Source of the DNA: Coniochaeta sp. PMI_546
Lineage: Eukaryota > Ascomycota > Sordariomycetes > Coniochaetales > Coniochaetaceae
Length of the DNA: 64,000 nt
NCBI GenBank assembly: GCA_021432605.1
Contig: MU271154.1
Span: forward strand, 310,001 to 374,000
Direction of reading: 5' to 3'
In this document: positions 45,711 through 56,371 of the stretch, in pieces
How the letters are laid out: each line of letters opens with the position of its first letter
How positions within the stretch are numbered: position 1 is the stretch's first letter
Notes under the pieces: generated by a model
What the model was told of the DNA's origin: nothing
The model's database searches: none
The model's input: the letters and a program-made list of their open reading frames with translations, nothing else
Position numbers and translations under genes: made by a program

Positions 45711-47592
45711 ATGGCGAAGAAACCTGTCATCGGCGTTCTGGGCGGAGGCCAGCTTGGCCGCATGCTGATTGAAGCGGCTGGTCCGCTTGGCATCGAAGTT
45801 GTGGTACTCGATGAAGCCAACTGCCCTGCACGCCAAATCAACCTCAACTCCAAGCATGTCACCGGCTCCTTCAAGGACCCAGAAAAGGTCCGTGAGCTCG
45901 CTCGCAGAGTTGATGTCCTCACGGTTGAGATTGAACATGTCAACACAGAGGTATTGGAAGAGATCGCCACCAAAGGTGTCGAGGTGGATGGTCGGACAAA
46001 GAAAGTACCCGTGCATCCATCATGGGAGACGATACGTCTGATCCAGGACAAATTCCTTCAGAAGGAGTTTTTCGGCAAGGCTGGACTGCCTATTGCAACC
46101 CAAATACCTATTGAGTCTGGCACAGATATGAAGGAGTCTTTACAAAAAGCTGGACATGCTCTCGGCTTTCCGTTTATGCTTAAGGCCAGGAAGGGATCCT
46201 ACGATGGCCGAGGCAATTTCAAAGTTGATGGCGAGAGCGACTTCGAACAAGCCATCGCTGAGATGGGCAAGCTATCACTCTATGCTGAGAAGTTCCAGCC
46301 TTTCAAACAAGAATTGGCCGTCATGGTTTTGCGAACCGAGGATGGTGAGGGTAAGCTGAGGGATGTTCACGCGTACCCAGCTGTCGAGACCATCCATGAG
46401 GACAGCATCTGCACCAAGGTGTTTTACCCGCCGCGGAAAACATCGACAGCAGTTTGCGAGAAGGCCAGGCAAGTTGCCACAGACGTCATCCGTGGACTGA
46501 AAGGCAGAGGGGTATTTGCGGTCGAGATGTTCGTATTGGAGGATGACACAGTCGTGGTGAATGAGGTTGCGCCCAGGCCGTAAGTGCTTCTGCCGTGCTT
46601 AGGATGCTTCGGCTCTTGCTAATTCATGCAGTCACAACTCTGGCCATTATACGATTGAGGCTGTGCCATACATGTCTCAGTACAAGGCGCAGCTCTACTC
46701 CATCCTTGACATCTTGCCGCCCTCAATTAAGCTGCAGCCTCGGGTGTCGGGTGCAATCATGCTGAATATTCTAGGAGGTAGCAAGGAGGAGTCGCATGAA
46801 GCATTGGTTAACCTAACACAATCGCTCTATAGCGATGATATGGACGTCTTCTTACACCTATACGGAAAAGCCTCGAAGCCTGGGCGTAAGATCGGGCACA
46901 TCACAGTCACTTCTTACTCGCCGAATACGAAGCTCGAAGAATTGGCAGCACCCCTGATCAAGGAAGTAAACCAGATCCGCCAAGATCGGATTAATGCTTC
47001 TTCGGCCCAACTACGCCCAGACGCTGCAGTGACGTCGCAAAGGTCCCCCGCATCATCAAGCTCTTCCCGTGACACCAAGAACCCCTTGGTAGTGGTTACG
47101 ATGGGCTCCGACTCGGATCTCGGCGTCTTGAAGGGTGCATTCGAGATTCTGGAGAAGTTCCGAGTCCCGTACGATTTTACCATCACATCCGCCCACCGCA
47201 CTCCACACCTCATGAGCGAGCTTGCCAAGTCTGCGGCCGGTCGCGGCATTCGTGTTCTCATTGCTGCAGCTGGAGGTGCCGCCGCGCTGCCCGGCATGCT
47301 CGCGTCCGAAACAACAGTTCCCGTTATTGGAGTACCTGTGAAGGCTACCCACCTCGACGGTGTGGACAGTCTGCACAGTATCGTGCAGATGCCGCGCGGA
47401 TGCCCTGTTGCCACGGTGGGCATCAATAATTCTACAAACGCGGCTCTGCTCGCTGTGCGCATTCTCGGCACCAGTGACGCGGGATACAGGCAGGCGATGG
47501 CGGATTACATCGATGGCATGTGCGAGGAAGTGGAAGCCAAAGCTGCGCGTCTGAGTGAGATTGGCTGGAAGGCGTACCTGGAGAAGAAATAA
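45711..47592 (+). CDS. ADE2: Phosphoribosylaminoimidazole carboxylase (bifunctional ADE2 type)
   Basis: Two exons, 45711-46579 and 46632-47592 (GTAAGT..CAG), give 609 aa. The N-terminal ATP-grasp half (PurK-like) starts IGVLGGGQLGRML and has KARKGSYDGRGNF and NEVAPRPHNSGHYT over the splice. The C-terminal PurE-like half has VTMGSDSDLGVLK, TSAHRTPHLM and GAAALPGMLA. The enzyme turns AIR into CAIR in de novo purine synthesis in the cytosol; loss causes red pigment in yeasts. The start is set at MAKKPVIG by homology; an in-frame ATG at 45627 would add 28 residues. The gene is complete with all conserved blocks. Confidence 0.97.
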
Positions 47593-48304
47593 GGACCACC
47601 AAATTCAAATGCTTTATAGACGGCGTTTTGGAATGCGACGTTTGAGATCTGACATATCCAAGATGTTCTCATCACACCATCTGCTTGAGTACGCTATTCC
47701 AACGTCTCGTGTGCGTCTGTAATTTCCCTTTCTGAGCTATCTAGGGGACCAATTGTCTCGAGGAAATTGTCTCTGTCGAGCTCAAATGGATAGCGGAGGT
47801 CCGGTGGCCGCTCTTCCACTTCAATGAATACGAGCGCAATATGTTATCCAACAATAGGGCACCACGATTTCCCGGATTCCAAGCGATGGTAAGACGGACG
47901 AACTCGGCCGTTGCGCAAATATCATTAGCTATCAAGCCACTGGATGGTAACCAATGGGACGATCGACAGAAACTTGCTGTCAAGAGCACTCATGCGGCCT
48001 CGCTTTACTATTACATAGGCGATTATTCGAAACCTCGTGTTCGCTAGTCGCCAAGCTGATCAGCCCTCCCTGCTCGACATCGAGTCAAGAGCCACATATG
48101 TGTGTCACTTTCCGACCTCCAAGCATCCCCGCTCGAAAAGGTTGGAACGTAGGTCATATTACCCGGATGATACTATGGAGTGATGGACGTCGGCCGTCGG
48201 CCGAGAATAGACATTTAAGGACAGTGTTATACCCAACACCCAGCGGACCCGAGAAATTCTGCCTAGTCGACCTACACTATCAGGAATTGACACAGATTTT
48301 CATT
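47593..48304. other. Intergenic between ADE2 and the cysteine-rich protein gene
   Basis: About 710 bases. A TATA-like stretch and short leader precede the ATG at 48305. No other gene is seen. Confidence 0.5.
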
Positions 48305-48908
48305 ATGAAGATCCAGATTATACTTGCGCTTCTCGCAAGGTAAGTTGCAGCTTTCAGATGCTCTTGAGTGAAGTCAACTAAGACTGCCATTCAGCCGGGC
48401 GATAGCACAAGCGTCTTGCCCAACTATAACCACACATTCGATCTGTCCAACCTGCCCCGTCAACGCATGTCTTCGCCTGAGCACTGTCACCATCCCCTGC
48501 GGCTGCAGCACCGCCGTCCCGACAAGCACAATATCGCATGCATGTTCGGACACTTGCTGGGCTCCAGAGTGCGCCGGAACGAGCTACGCATTCACGACGG
48601 AGGCGTGTCGACCTACTTCTGTCCCACCAGCTCCACCGTCCTGCCCGACAGTCACAACCAGCATCCGGCCGTCGGGCTGCGTTCCGCCACCACCACCCGG
48701 GGCGTCCTTCTGCGCTGAGCCCGCGTGTCTCCAGCTCAAGACGATGACTTGGCCGTGCTCTTGTGTGGGTCAGACGGTTCCTACTGCAACGGCGACGGAC
48801 TGTGCATGCCGGACTGGGTGCGGGACTACCACGCAGGTCTTGTACTTGCCTTGTCCGACCTCGGTTCCTAGTCCGACCCCGACCGACGGTCCAGGATGTC
48901 CGGCTTGA
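48305..48908 (+). CDS. Cysteine-rich small secreted protein
   Basis: Exon 1 (48305-48339) and exon 2 (48395-48908) are joined by a 55-base intron (GTAAGT..CAG), giving 182 aa. The large exon has no ATG of its own in this frame, so the gene is not seen as a normal ORF. The N-terminus MKIQIILALLASRAIAQA is a secretion signal. The mature part has about 21 Cys and is rich in Pro and Thr (for example CPTCPVNAC, PCGCST, ACSDTCW), resembling a set of secreted proteins of unknown function in Sordariomycetes. There is no CFEM or hydrophobin spacing that I can confirm. It could act at the cell wall or in host interaction; this is inference. No stop breaks the 170-codon frame. Confidence 0.75.
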
Positions 48909-49325
48909 GGTTTGGCAAATCGACGACAGGTACGCCGTCGTTGCAGTTTCAAGCGAGACAAGTTTGTCAGCTATAGCTGCCAGTCAACCTTTCAGAAACA
49001 ATTTTTGAGTTGTATCTGCATCTGATCAACCGCGTCTGTGTGCATTTTCCCAAACCAAGCATAGGGACCTTTCAACATGTCTCCCTCCGTCATGTATATG
49101 AAAATGTCTACCGTCGTTACTACCGATTTTAATCCATGCATGACAAGTCATTCCATGCGGCATGACAGCATCTGTAATGCAGCCGGGCTAAGATCACGAG
49201 TCAGTCGCACGCATATATAGCTATATCCACCACGCCCAGCCCTGTTCCGCCCACATCGTGCATGGAACCACTCCTTAATGCCAGTCCTTAGTGACAAATA
49301 TGCTCTTGACCCGCCACCCAAGTAC
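48909..49325. other. Intergenic before the tRNA
   Basis: The 417 bases show no ORF of note; the right end is the 5' flank of the tRNA-His gene. Confidence 0.5.
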
Positions 49326-49411
49326 GGTTCCGTGGTCAAGTGGTTACGACTTATCATTGTGGTTCCCTTCTACTCCCTGATACAACCCGTGTTCGATTCA
49401 CGGCGGAGCCA
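49326..49411 (+). tRNA. tRNA-His (anticodon GUG) with a 14-base intron
   Basis: Acceptor GGTTCCG pairs with CGGAGCC in all seven positions (one G-U), with discriminator A at 49411. The D-arm is GTCA-AGTGGTTA-CGAC. The anticodon stem TATCA/TGATA pairs perfectly; the loop reads TT-GTG-G, then a 14-base intron (ttcccttctactcc) placed after position 37, then C. The variable loop CAAC and the T-arm CCGTG-TTCGATT-CACGG complete the fold. This is the standard intron position of eukaryotic tRNA genes. A short T run (49414-49417) follows as a pol III terminator. Confidence 0.9.
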
Positions 49412-49713
49412 GCATTTTGTTTCACGAATGAAATGATGAGAACGATCTATTGTGCTTTTTTTTTGTCTCTGAGGAACCCTTGTCGGACTTGCGTTGTACC
49501 CTTTGTTTAGGCGCTCCTTTGATTTACTCTCTGATGCCTTTGTCGGCGCTATAATACAAAGACATTGTACAAACCCTTGTGCCATGTTGCTCTTTGAGCA
49601 TGCTGGAACAGTGACTCTTCACAGACAAGATTTAATGCACCTGCATGCATCCCAGCTGTACTGACACTCCGTATCGATAGTGAACACACCAAAAGATCAT
49701 CACCATTCTTCCA
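49412..49713. other. Intergenic with T tract
   Basis: Contains the pol III terminator of the tRNA (TTTT at 49414) and a second long T run at about 49457-49465. No gene is seen. Confidence 0.5.
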
Positions 49714-50289
49714 ATGTCACAAACTTACGGGGGCGCACCGTTCCACACGCCCGAAGCAGACCTGATTCTGCTCCACAGCTACCTGGTCAAGGTCGGGCTC
49801 TACTTCGCAAAGCTCAAGGGACGCCTCTACAGGAAAATGGGATCTTCCAATGCCGACTTGACCGATATACTCTACAGAGTGCGTGACGGGCTGGGGATCG
49901 CATCACGTGCTTGCGGTCCGGGCAGCAGACAGCGAGCACAGGGGAGCCAAGAGTATGTCCTCTCGCTGCTGGCTGACTCCGAGCCGCTAACATCCCACTT
50001 CAACTTAGTTGAGGCAGCGTGGGAGAATCTTCTACAGCGCACGGATCACGGGCGGCCTAACGCGTTGCTACTGGCCATCTGCCAGACGGTTCATATGACC
50101 GAGATGTACTACGACTTGGTGAACCGGTTCCGCGAGCGGGTGTTTGAGCACCGTTACCCTCCGGAGAGGGAACCTCCCTGGCGAAAGCGGCGACCTTGCG
50201 CCCGAACATCCTTAAATCGGGCATCAGAGCGTCTGGAACACCCACGGCGTCGTGCACCCTTCCGCAAATACAGGAAGCAGCACCACTAA
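49714..50289 (+). CDS. Hypothetical protein, 191 aa
   Basis: A single ORF starting MSQTYGGAPFHTPEADLILL. The first 150 residues look helical and ordered (LHSYLVKVGLYFAKLKGRLY; NALLLAICQTVHMTEMYYDL) and the tail is very basic (WRKRRPCARTSLNRASERLE). There is no signal peptide or membrane helix. I recognise no family. Codon use is compatible with coding, but the tail could be a read-through past a missed intron. Confidence 0.5.
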   Translation: MSQTYGGAPFHTPEADLILLHSYLVKVGLYFAKLKGRLYRKMGSSNADLTDILYRVRDGLGIASRACGPGSRQRAQGSQEYVLSLLADSEPLTSHFNLVEAAWENLLQRTDHGRPNALLLAICQTVHMTEMYYDLVNRFRERVFEHRYPPEREPPWRKRRPCARTSLNRASERLEHPRRRAPFRKYRKQHH

Positions 50290-51201
50290 CCTGCGGCGCC
50301 GCGGAGACTTCGTCACATATGTATCGATTTGTAAGGACCATGCCTGAGACACTGTGGTCGAGTGGAAGGTGAGTCAGGATTTCTAAGATTGATCAGAATG
50401 AGTGAAGCACGTGTGATATTGATTCAAACTGTCACAAACGAATGAAGAAATTGATGAGTAAGTGAATCGTGGTTCGGAGGCTTATAGATAGCAAAAAGCA
50501 AACCGGAGCCTATAATATTGGCTTCGTAATAAAGGTAGCTTTCGCTAACTGAAGGATTTAACCTTAAACATTTTTCAAGACAATACAATCTTACACGTGT
50601 ACATCATCCTTCGATAGATATGGGGTTTATTTTCTTCCTTGGGGGCAAGGTGGGAAGATTTGCATCACTGTACACTACACTAGAGCTGAATGGCTGAATA
50701 AGCTGAATTTGCCCATGGTAATACTTTGTTCCTCACCACACAATCAATTCCCCGGGCTCTGATAAAAGCGCCAGACGATATCCACCCCAGGGGCCGTGGT
50801 GACCAAGCAATCGCGATCGGATGGTCGGCAAGAAATGCTAGGGTGGGTAGAATCTTTGCCATGTGGGCCTTACCCGCACTTCGGTACCTGACTCGAAGCG
50901 GCGATGGTCGAACGGTCGATGGTCGATGACGAAAACAGTCCCTCGAGGAAAAGCTTCCGTACCCACACGACTTTTCTAGAATGACATGGTATTGACGACT
51001 GAAGCTACTACATAAAGATCAAGCCAGCCAGTCTGTTTTCCATATCATGGTTAGTAGTATCTCATGCAATTTCCAATTCCCAGAACCTGAACATCACGAA
51101 GTCACGACTCTATTTCCTTGATAACCCCCAACCTGATCAACACTTTCCCAACCAATCTCTCTGAATCGACACTAGTACCGCTACCTTGAAAAGTCGACAA
51201 G
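50290..51201. other. Intergenic, 0.9 kb, no gene seen
   Basis: The right end is the promoter side of the quinone-oxidoreductase-like gene. AT-rich around 50390-50640. Confidence 0.5.
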
Positions 51202-52445
51202 ATGTCCGTACCTTCGACGCAGAAGCAATGGGTGATTACCAGCGGCGACAAGGGCTTTGACGGCCTCGTCACCCAAGAAGGCCCCGTACCAAAGCTCGGC
51301 GAGCACGATGTGCTGGTCAGGCTGCACGCCGCATCCCTCAACTACCGCGATCTTGCCATTGCCAAGGTGAGTCCATATTGTTGAGCTTCGAGCCATTGCT
51401 TGTCATCCTCAAACAGCTATCACTGACACAATCCAATCCAGGGCAAGTACCCTTTCCCCCTCAACCTCCCCGTCGTAGCCGCCTCGGACGGCGCCGGTGA
51501 GGTCGTTGAGGTCGGATCGCGCGTCACAAAGTGGAAGAAGGGCGACAAGGTCGTCACTCTCTTCAACCAGGGCCACCAGTACGGTGAGCTCACAGCCGAG
51601 TCCATCGGCACCGCCCTGGGCGGTATGCTGGAGGGCACACTGCGCCCATACGGCGCTTTCCCCGAGACCGGCCTCGTCCGCGCCCCTGCGAACCTCAACC
51701 ACGTAGAGGCCAGCACTCTGAGCTGCGCCGCTCTCACAAGCTGGAACGCTCTGTACGGACTCAAGCCGCTCAAGCCAGGCGAGTGGGTTATCGTCCAGGG
51801 CACGGGCGGTGTCAGCTTGTTCGCTCTGCAGGTAAGTTTTCCTCCTCCGGATCGAGTTGTCACTATATGAGCCTGGCTAAGAACGCCGCCACAGTTTGCC
51901 AAGGCCGCCGGCGCAAAGGTTATTGCCACGACCTCATCTGCCGAGAAGGCCGAAACCCTCAAGAAGCTCGGCGCTGACCACGTCATCAACTACCGCGAGG
52001 ACCCTAACTGGGGCACTACTGCGCGCAAGCTGACCACGGACCAGGCCGGCGCCGACCACATCATCGAGGTCGGCGGCGAGTACACGATGGGCCAGTCGCT
52101 CAAAGCCGTCAAGCTGGGCGGCATCATCACCCTCATCGGGTTCCTCGGCGGTGCCAAGCCCAAGGAGAACGTCTTGGAGGCGCTGAACAACGTGTGCACC
52201 CTGCGCGGAGTGTTTGTTGGGTCGAGGGAGCAGATGGAGGAGATGTGCAGGGCCATCGAGGCGAATGACATCCACCCTGTTGTCGACCAGAAGGTGTTCC
52301 CTTTTGCTGAGGCGAGGGAGGCTTATGAGTATATGGTAAGTGCTTTGCCTCTCTCGTGTGTGATGTGTGCTGTGAGCAATTGCTAACTTGTCGTGTGTAG
52401 TGGGCGCAGAAGCATTTCGGAAAGCTGTGCATTAGCATCGAATGA
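51202..52445 (+). CDS. Zinc-independent MDR oxidoreductase (quinone reductase / alcohol-dehydrogenase-like)
   Basis: Four exons, 51202-51366, 51442-51831, 51895-52335 and 52401-52445, all joined in phase 0, give 346 aa. The substrate domain has LHAASLNYRDLAIAKGKYP (over splice 1) and SDGAGEVVEVG; the cofactor domain has [28 protein letters not shown] (over splice 2). The usual catalytic Cys/His zinc ligands are replaced by Asn-Tyr-Arg-Asp, as in the quinone-oxidoreductase branch, which reduces activated double bonds or quinones with NADPH. A last exon of only 15 codons completes the protein. The substrate is unknown. Confidence 0.92.
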
Positions 52446-53208
52446 GCGCATCGATATTTAGACGTTAAATATCTAAAATAATAATCGATTGACGCCAGGA
52501 CCATCTCCACGTTTCGCTTGTTTTCAGTGGACTGGACGGTCGTAGTAGCTGCCGTATTTCGGTTCGCCAGGGTTGCATTCGGTTGCAGCAACCTTCTAAC
52601 CAGGAAGATTCTGTTGCCTCGGACCAGTGCAGCCACGTGGGGACTGGGACATGCTTAGCCCCTCTGGCCGCTCATCTTTGAACGTAAGGTACCTTACTGT
52701 ATAGTGTAGATGTGACATCGTCCATGACCATCTGCATTTCAACACTGTCGGGACTGTGTTTCGAAGAGCCACGGCAGAAACCTGCCCGCCAGTTCGAGTT
52801 TTGTGTCTCGCTGCATCACGTTACATGATACATCAACTTTTTCCCACAAGTCGGCAGAGTCAGATTCCCCCACGCAGCCAATGGCGCCGCTTGGAGAGCT
52901 TCCCGGAAGCAGCTGGACTCTCCGAGCGTCCAATCGGGGCCTGTCCGGTCCCCTGCAAATGGTTCCCCGAAGCAGGGCATCCAATCCCCCCAAACGATGC
53001 GCCTATCTTGAGGGGTAAATGTTGGGAGGCTTGATTATTTTGGCGCCTGCTTACGTCCTTTTTGTGCGCTGGCTTTTATTTCACTGCGGTCCGTCCCGTT
53101 CGTTAGTCTTGTGAGACCATTCCTCGCTTGTTGTTCATTAGTTTGCACTGTGTTGCACCAAAACGTCGCGATTCGACTGGCGTTTGATAACAACAACAGG
53201 AATAGAGA
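52446..53208. other. Intergenic between two plus-strand genes
   Basis: About 760 bases with no further gene; the right half should hold the promoter of the methyltransferase. Confidence 0.5.
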
Positions 53209-54499
53209 ATGACTGGTGGCCCAGACCCGACAGGGCATCGCGGGGAGGATGTGATCGAAGCTGGAAATCATGAAGACGCGGGAGACAGTGATCTGGAACC
53301 ACTTGACTTTGACGCCGAGTCGGCGAACACGTCGATAACTTCGTCGATTTACAAGCACTCATATGAGAATGGACGGAGGTAAGTCGTGCGCTTCACAAAG
53401 TGCCACACCCTGCGTCTGGTCCGCTGTGTCTGGTCGCAACATCCAGCTATCACCGACCACTTGCTGAGCTTCCGATCAGATACCACTACTACAGAGACGG
53501 CAAATACCCCATCCCCAATGATGATATCGAGCAGAATCGCGAGGACATGAAGCATGCCATGGTGCTCGAATTGACGGACGGCAAACTGGTGCATGCCCCG
53601 ATAGGCGACCATCCTCAGAAAGTCATTGATCTCGGTACAGGAACCGGAATCTGGGCGATTGACTGTGCGTGACGCCAAGCCTCCGCCTTCGAGAACCCGA
53701 CATCCAACTGACAGTCTAGTCAAACAGTCGCGGACAAGTATCCCAGTGCACAAGTCACAGGTGTAGACCTGTCCCCAATACAACCAAGCTGGTAAGCGCG
53801 GTGCTTCAGTAAGACGGTGGGAGAAGCTGTCGCTCATCAACCATGACAGGATACCACCCAACCTCAAATTCCTCGTCGACGACGTCGAAGATGAATGGTT
53901 AGCAGGCAGCGACTATGATCTCGTATACGCGCGCAACCTAGCACCGTTGGTCAAGGACTTCCCCAAGCTTCTCAAGCGGTCCTTCGAGTAAGCTTATCAT
54001 TATGGTGAACCCTCTTGACATCGACACGACACATCTGACACCCTTCATCAGAAACCTGAAACCCGGCGGCTGGATAGAAACAGCCGACTTCAGCGCCAAC
54101 GTGGACTGCGACGACGGCACCATGAAGGACGACTGGCCCCTCAAGGTCTTCTGGGACAAGGTCCAGGACGCAATGACCATCTTCGGCACCGAGATCCGCA
54201 TCGCGCCCCGCGTCGGTCAGCTGATGGAGGAGGCCGGTTTCGTCAACGTGCAGAAGAAGGTCTTCAAGGTGCCCGTGGGCACGTGGCCGCTCGACAAGAC
54301 GCTGCGGCTGGTCGGACTGTACATGCGGACCGTCACCGGGGACTTCCTGGGGGCCGCGGCGAGCAAGCCGTTCCAGAAGCTGGGCATGAGCGAGGTGGAG
54401 ATCGAGGTCTTCTTGGCGAGTGTGCGGAAGGCGTTGACTGATGACAGGGTGCATTGCTATGGGCGTTATTATGTTTGGAGTGGGCAGAAGCCAGTGTGA
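53209..54499 (+). CDS. LaeA-like SAM-dependent methyltransferase
   Basis: Five exons, 53209-53378, 53480-53664, 53728-53791, 53850-53987 and 54052-54499, give 334 aa with consistent phases. The acidic N-terminus leads to SYENGRRYHYYRDGKYPIPND (over splice 1), the layout of the LaeA/TAM group. Motif I is VIDLGTGTGIWAID (105-118), then GVDLSPIQPSW (over splice 3), motif IV YDLVYARNLAP, and NLKPGGWIETADF. Family members include regulators of secondary metabolism (LaeA) and many unstudied paralogues, so a regulatory role cannot be assumed. The 3' end overlaps a minus-strand kinase-like ORF. Confidence 0.9.
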
Positions 54500-55349
54500 A
54501 AAGGGAAATAGAAGGAGCAGGAGACAAGCGATCTTGAATAGGTCGCAAGTCCATTATCAGTTCGCCTGCATTCGTATACTGTGTCATCCAACACTTTCTG
54601 ATCACCTCCCCCAGTGTCAGACTGCTCGTGTCCGGATACTTGTCAGCTCCAAATAACTCTTCAATCTCTCCGTCGTTTCTGTCGTAGTAAGGCTCATAAG
54701 TTGTCTCAATCTCGTATAGCAACGAGCCATACGCGAACAGCTCGGAGGACACCCAGGGCTTCGTGACAGATAGTCTCGGGCGAGTGGAGTGCGCACTAGG
54801 AGCTACTGTGGGCTCAGAGTCATCGAGGGAGGAACCGGCAAAATCTGACAGCTTCGCATTGTTGTCCCGATCGAGCAAGACGTTGTATGTGCCAATGTCT
54901 ACCTGCTTGACGCCATGAGAGTGTAGATGTTGCAGTGCTTCTACAGTCTGCAGTGCCCACCGCACCACTTGCTGCTCTGCCGGCTGCTGCTGGTCCTTGC
55001 GAAGATCCAGGAGGTACTGACGCAGCGTATAGCGCAGACGTTCGAGTACGATCATATTTTGGTGCGTACCGAAAAACACCGTGATGTAAGGGTGTGCTCC
55101 AAGGCGCTCGTTTATTTGACACTCAATCTCGAGCTGCCTCCTGCAATTATCCTCGGACAGAGGTCTTTTGACAACGGCATGCTCGGAAATGTAAAACACA
55201 GCACCTGATATGCCATGAGTCCATGGGATGCGATCGAAACTCTCGGGCATGGATGGTAGTTGCACCATCCTAAACGGAATAAGGGTGTCTGGATATCCGA
55301 CTTGGAATGAGACCTCGGGGTAAAGAATGAGACTTGAATTGAGCGGCAT
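54333..55349 (-). CDS. Protein-kinase-like protein with altered HRD/DFG motifs
   Basis: One ORF of 338 aa. The kinase fold is seen in AVVKRPL (likely ATP Lys), CQINERLGAHPYITVFFG, the catalytic loop region KQVDIGTYNVLLD (Asp and Asn kept, His-Arg lost), and KLSDFAGSS, where DFG is DFA. DFAGSS is common in a large group of fungal kinase-like proteins. The N-lobe glycine loop is weak. After residue ~280 (LRPIQDRL) the ORF runs on as low-complexity sequence antisense to the methyltransferase 3' end (54333-54499), so the real stop or an intron may differ. Activity is uncertain. Confidence 0.7.
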   Translation of the reverse strand: MPLNSSLILYPEVSFQVGYPDTLIPFRMVQLPSMPESFDRIPWTHGISGAVFYISEHAVVKRPLSEDNCRRQLEIECQINERLGAHPYITVFFGTHQNMIVLERLRYTLRQYLLDLRKDQQQPAEQQVVRWALQTVEALQHLHSHGVKQVDIGTYNVLLDRDNNAKLSDFAGSSLDDSEPTVAPSAHSTRPRLSVTKPWVSSELFAYGSLLYEIETTYEPYYDRNDGEIEELFGADKYPDTSSLTLGEVIRKCWMTQYTNAGELIMDLRPIQDRLSPAPSISLFTLASAHSKHNNAHSNAPCHQSTPSAHSPRRPRSPPRSCPASGTACSPRPPGSPR

Positions 55350-56371
55350 AGCTTGGTGTTAGATGGGTGCCTCCCCCGCCCTAAGACGGACAGCGCTGTG
55401 GCGGTATGCGGCGGTGCTTTGTTGCGTTAGTTGCATTATCTTAGCCTCCGTGGTCACGTTGAAAACATGGACAGAAAGGTCGATAATCTGAAAACGCCCT
55501 TGACATTTTCCAAACCCGTAGCAGGAATAAGATACCTGGTGTCTACACTATATTCATGCGAAATAATTCTTAGCTAGCTTAAGGCTGCCTTTAGGTGACG
55601 TAGGTTCCATAGTCACCCATTAGACGCACTGAGGCAGGTCTCAAGTTTGGGTGCCTGGGAAGGTATAAGCTAGAGAACAGCATCGCGGAGTGACAAACCT
55701 TGCACAAAGAAGAGCTCATGAATCCGCAAGACTGATGCGGAAACCTCTATGCTTGATCGTTTGTACCTTTCCTGGCCGAATCTTATACCTGAAACTACAT
55801 GCATGCCGGATGTGGGTGGCTATCGGCCTGACTTTTCTTCTGTGTCCGCAATCTCGTAAACCGCTTGTCATTGCTCTGTGAGAACTTACGCCCCAAATAC
55901 TTTGATGTCAGCTTTCGAGACCCATACTCGTGAAGGGCATTCCTCGCAGGAGGTCCACATCAATGTCGTCCTGGATAATGGGCCACGGTAGCTCCTGAAC
56001 CTCTGGGGTACCCCTGCAGCCTTCGCATGGGCGGGACGATGTAGTTACACAGACTGAAAGAGGTCGTTACCGTGTTTGGCATGTCCAAAATTGGGATGAA
56101 CTCCCCCTTCAGAAAGAGCCTGAGCAATGAAGTTTAAATCGCACATCTAGCGCGGCTTGTAATGATATTTGAGAGACTGCCATCTCCTACGACGTCCGAT
56201 CGCGGCGTCTTCCCGTTGTGCCAGGGATCAAAGCCATAGAATACCCTCTGCTACCAGCCTCGTTGAATCGAATAGCTCGCACTTGAAGACTCTGCTGGAA
56301 ACCCTAGTCTACTCAGCTCAACCGTGGCTACCTTGACGAAGTTACTTTCTGTTATCGTGTGTTGTGCACCG
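55350..56371. other. Intergenic, 1 kb, no gene seen
   Basis: The left end is the promoter side of the kinase-like gene. No coding or repeat signal in the remainder. Confidence 0.5.

Noticed and set aside
37226-54499. Large cluster governed by the LaeA-like methyltransferase
   Set aside because: LaeA paralogues are numerous and ADE2 and a tRNA interrupt the region, so linkage is not meaningful evidence.
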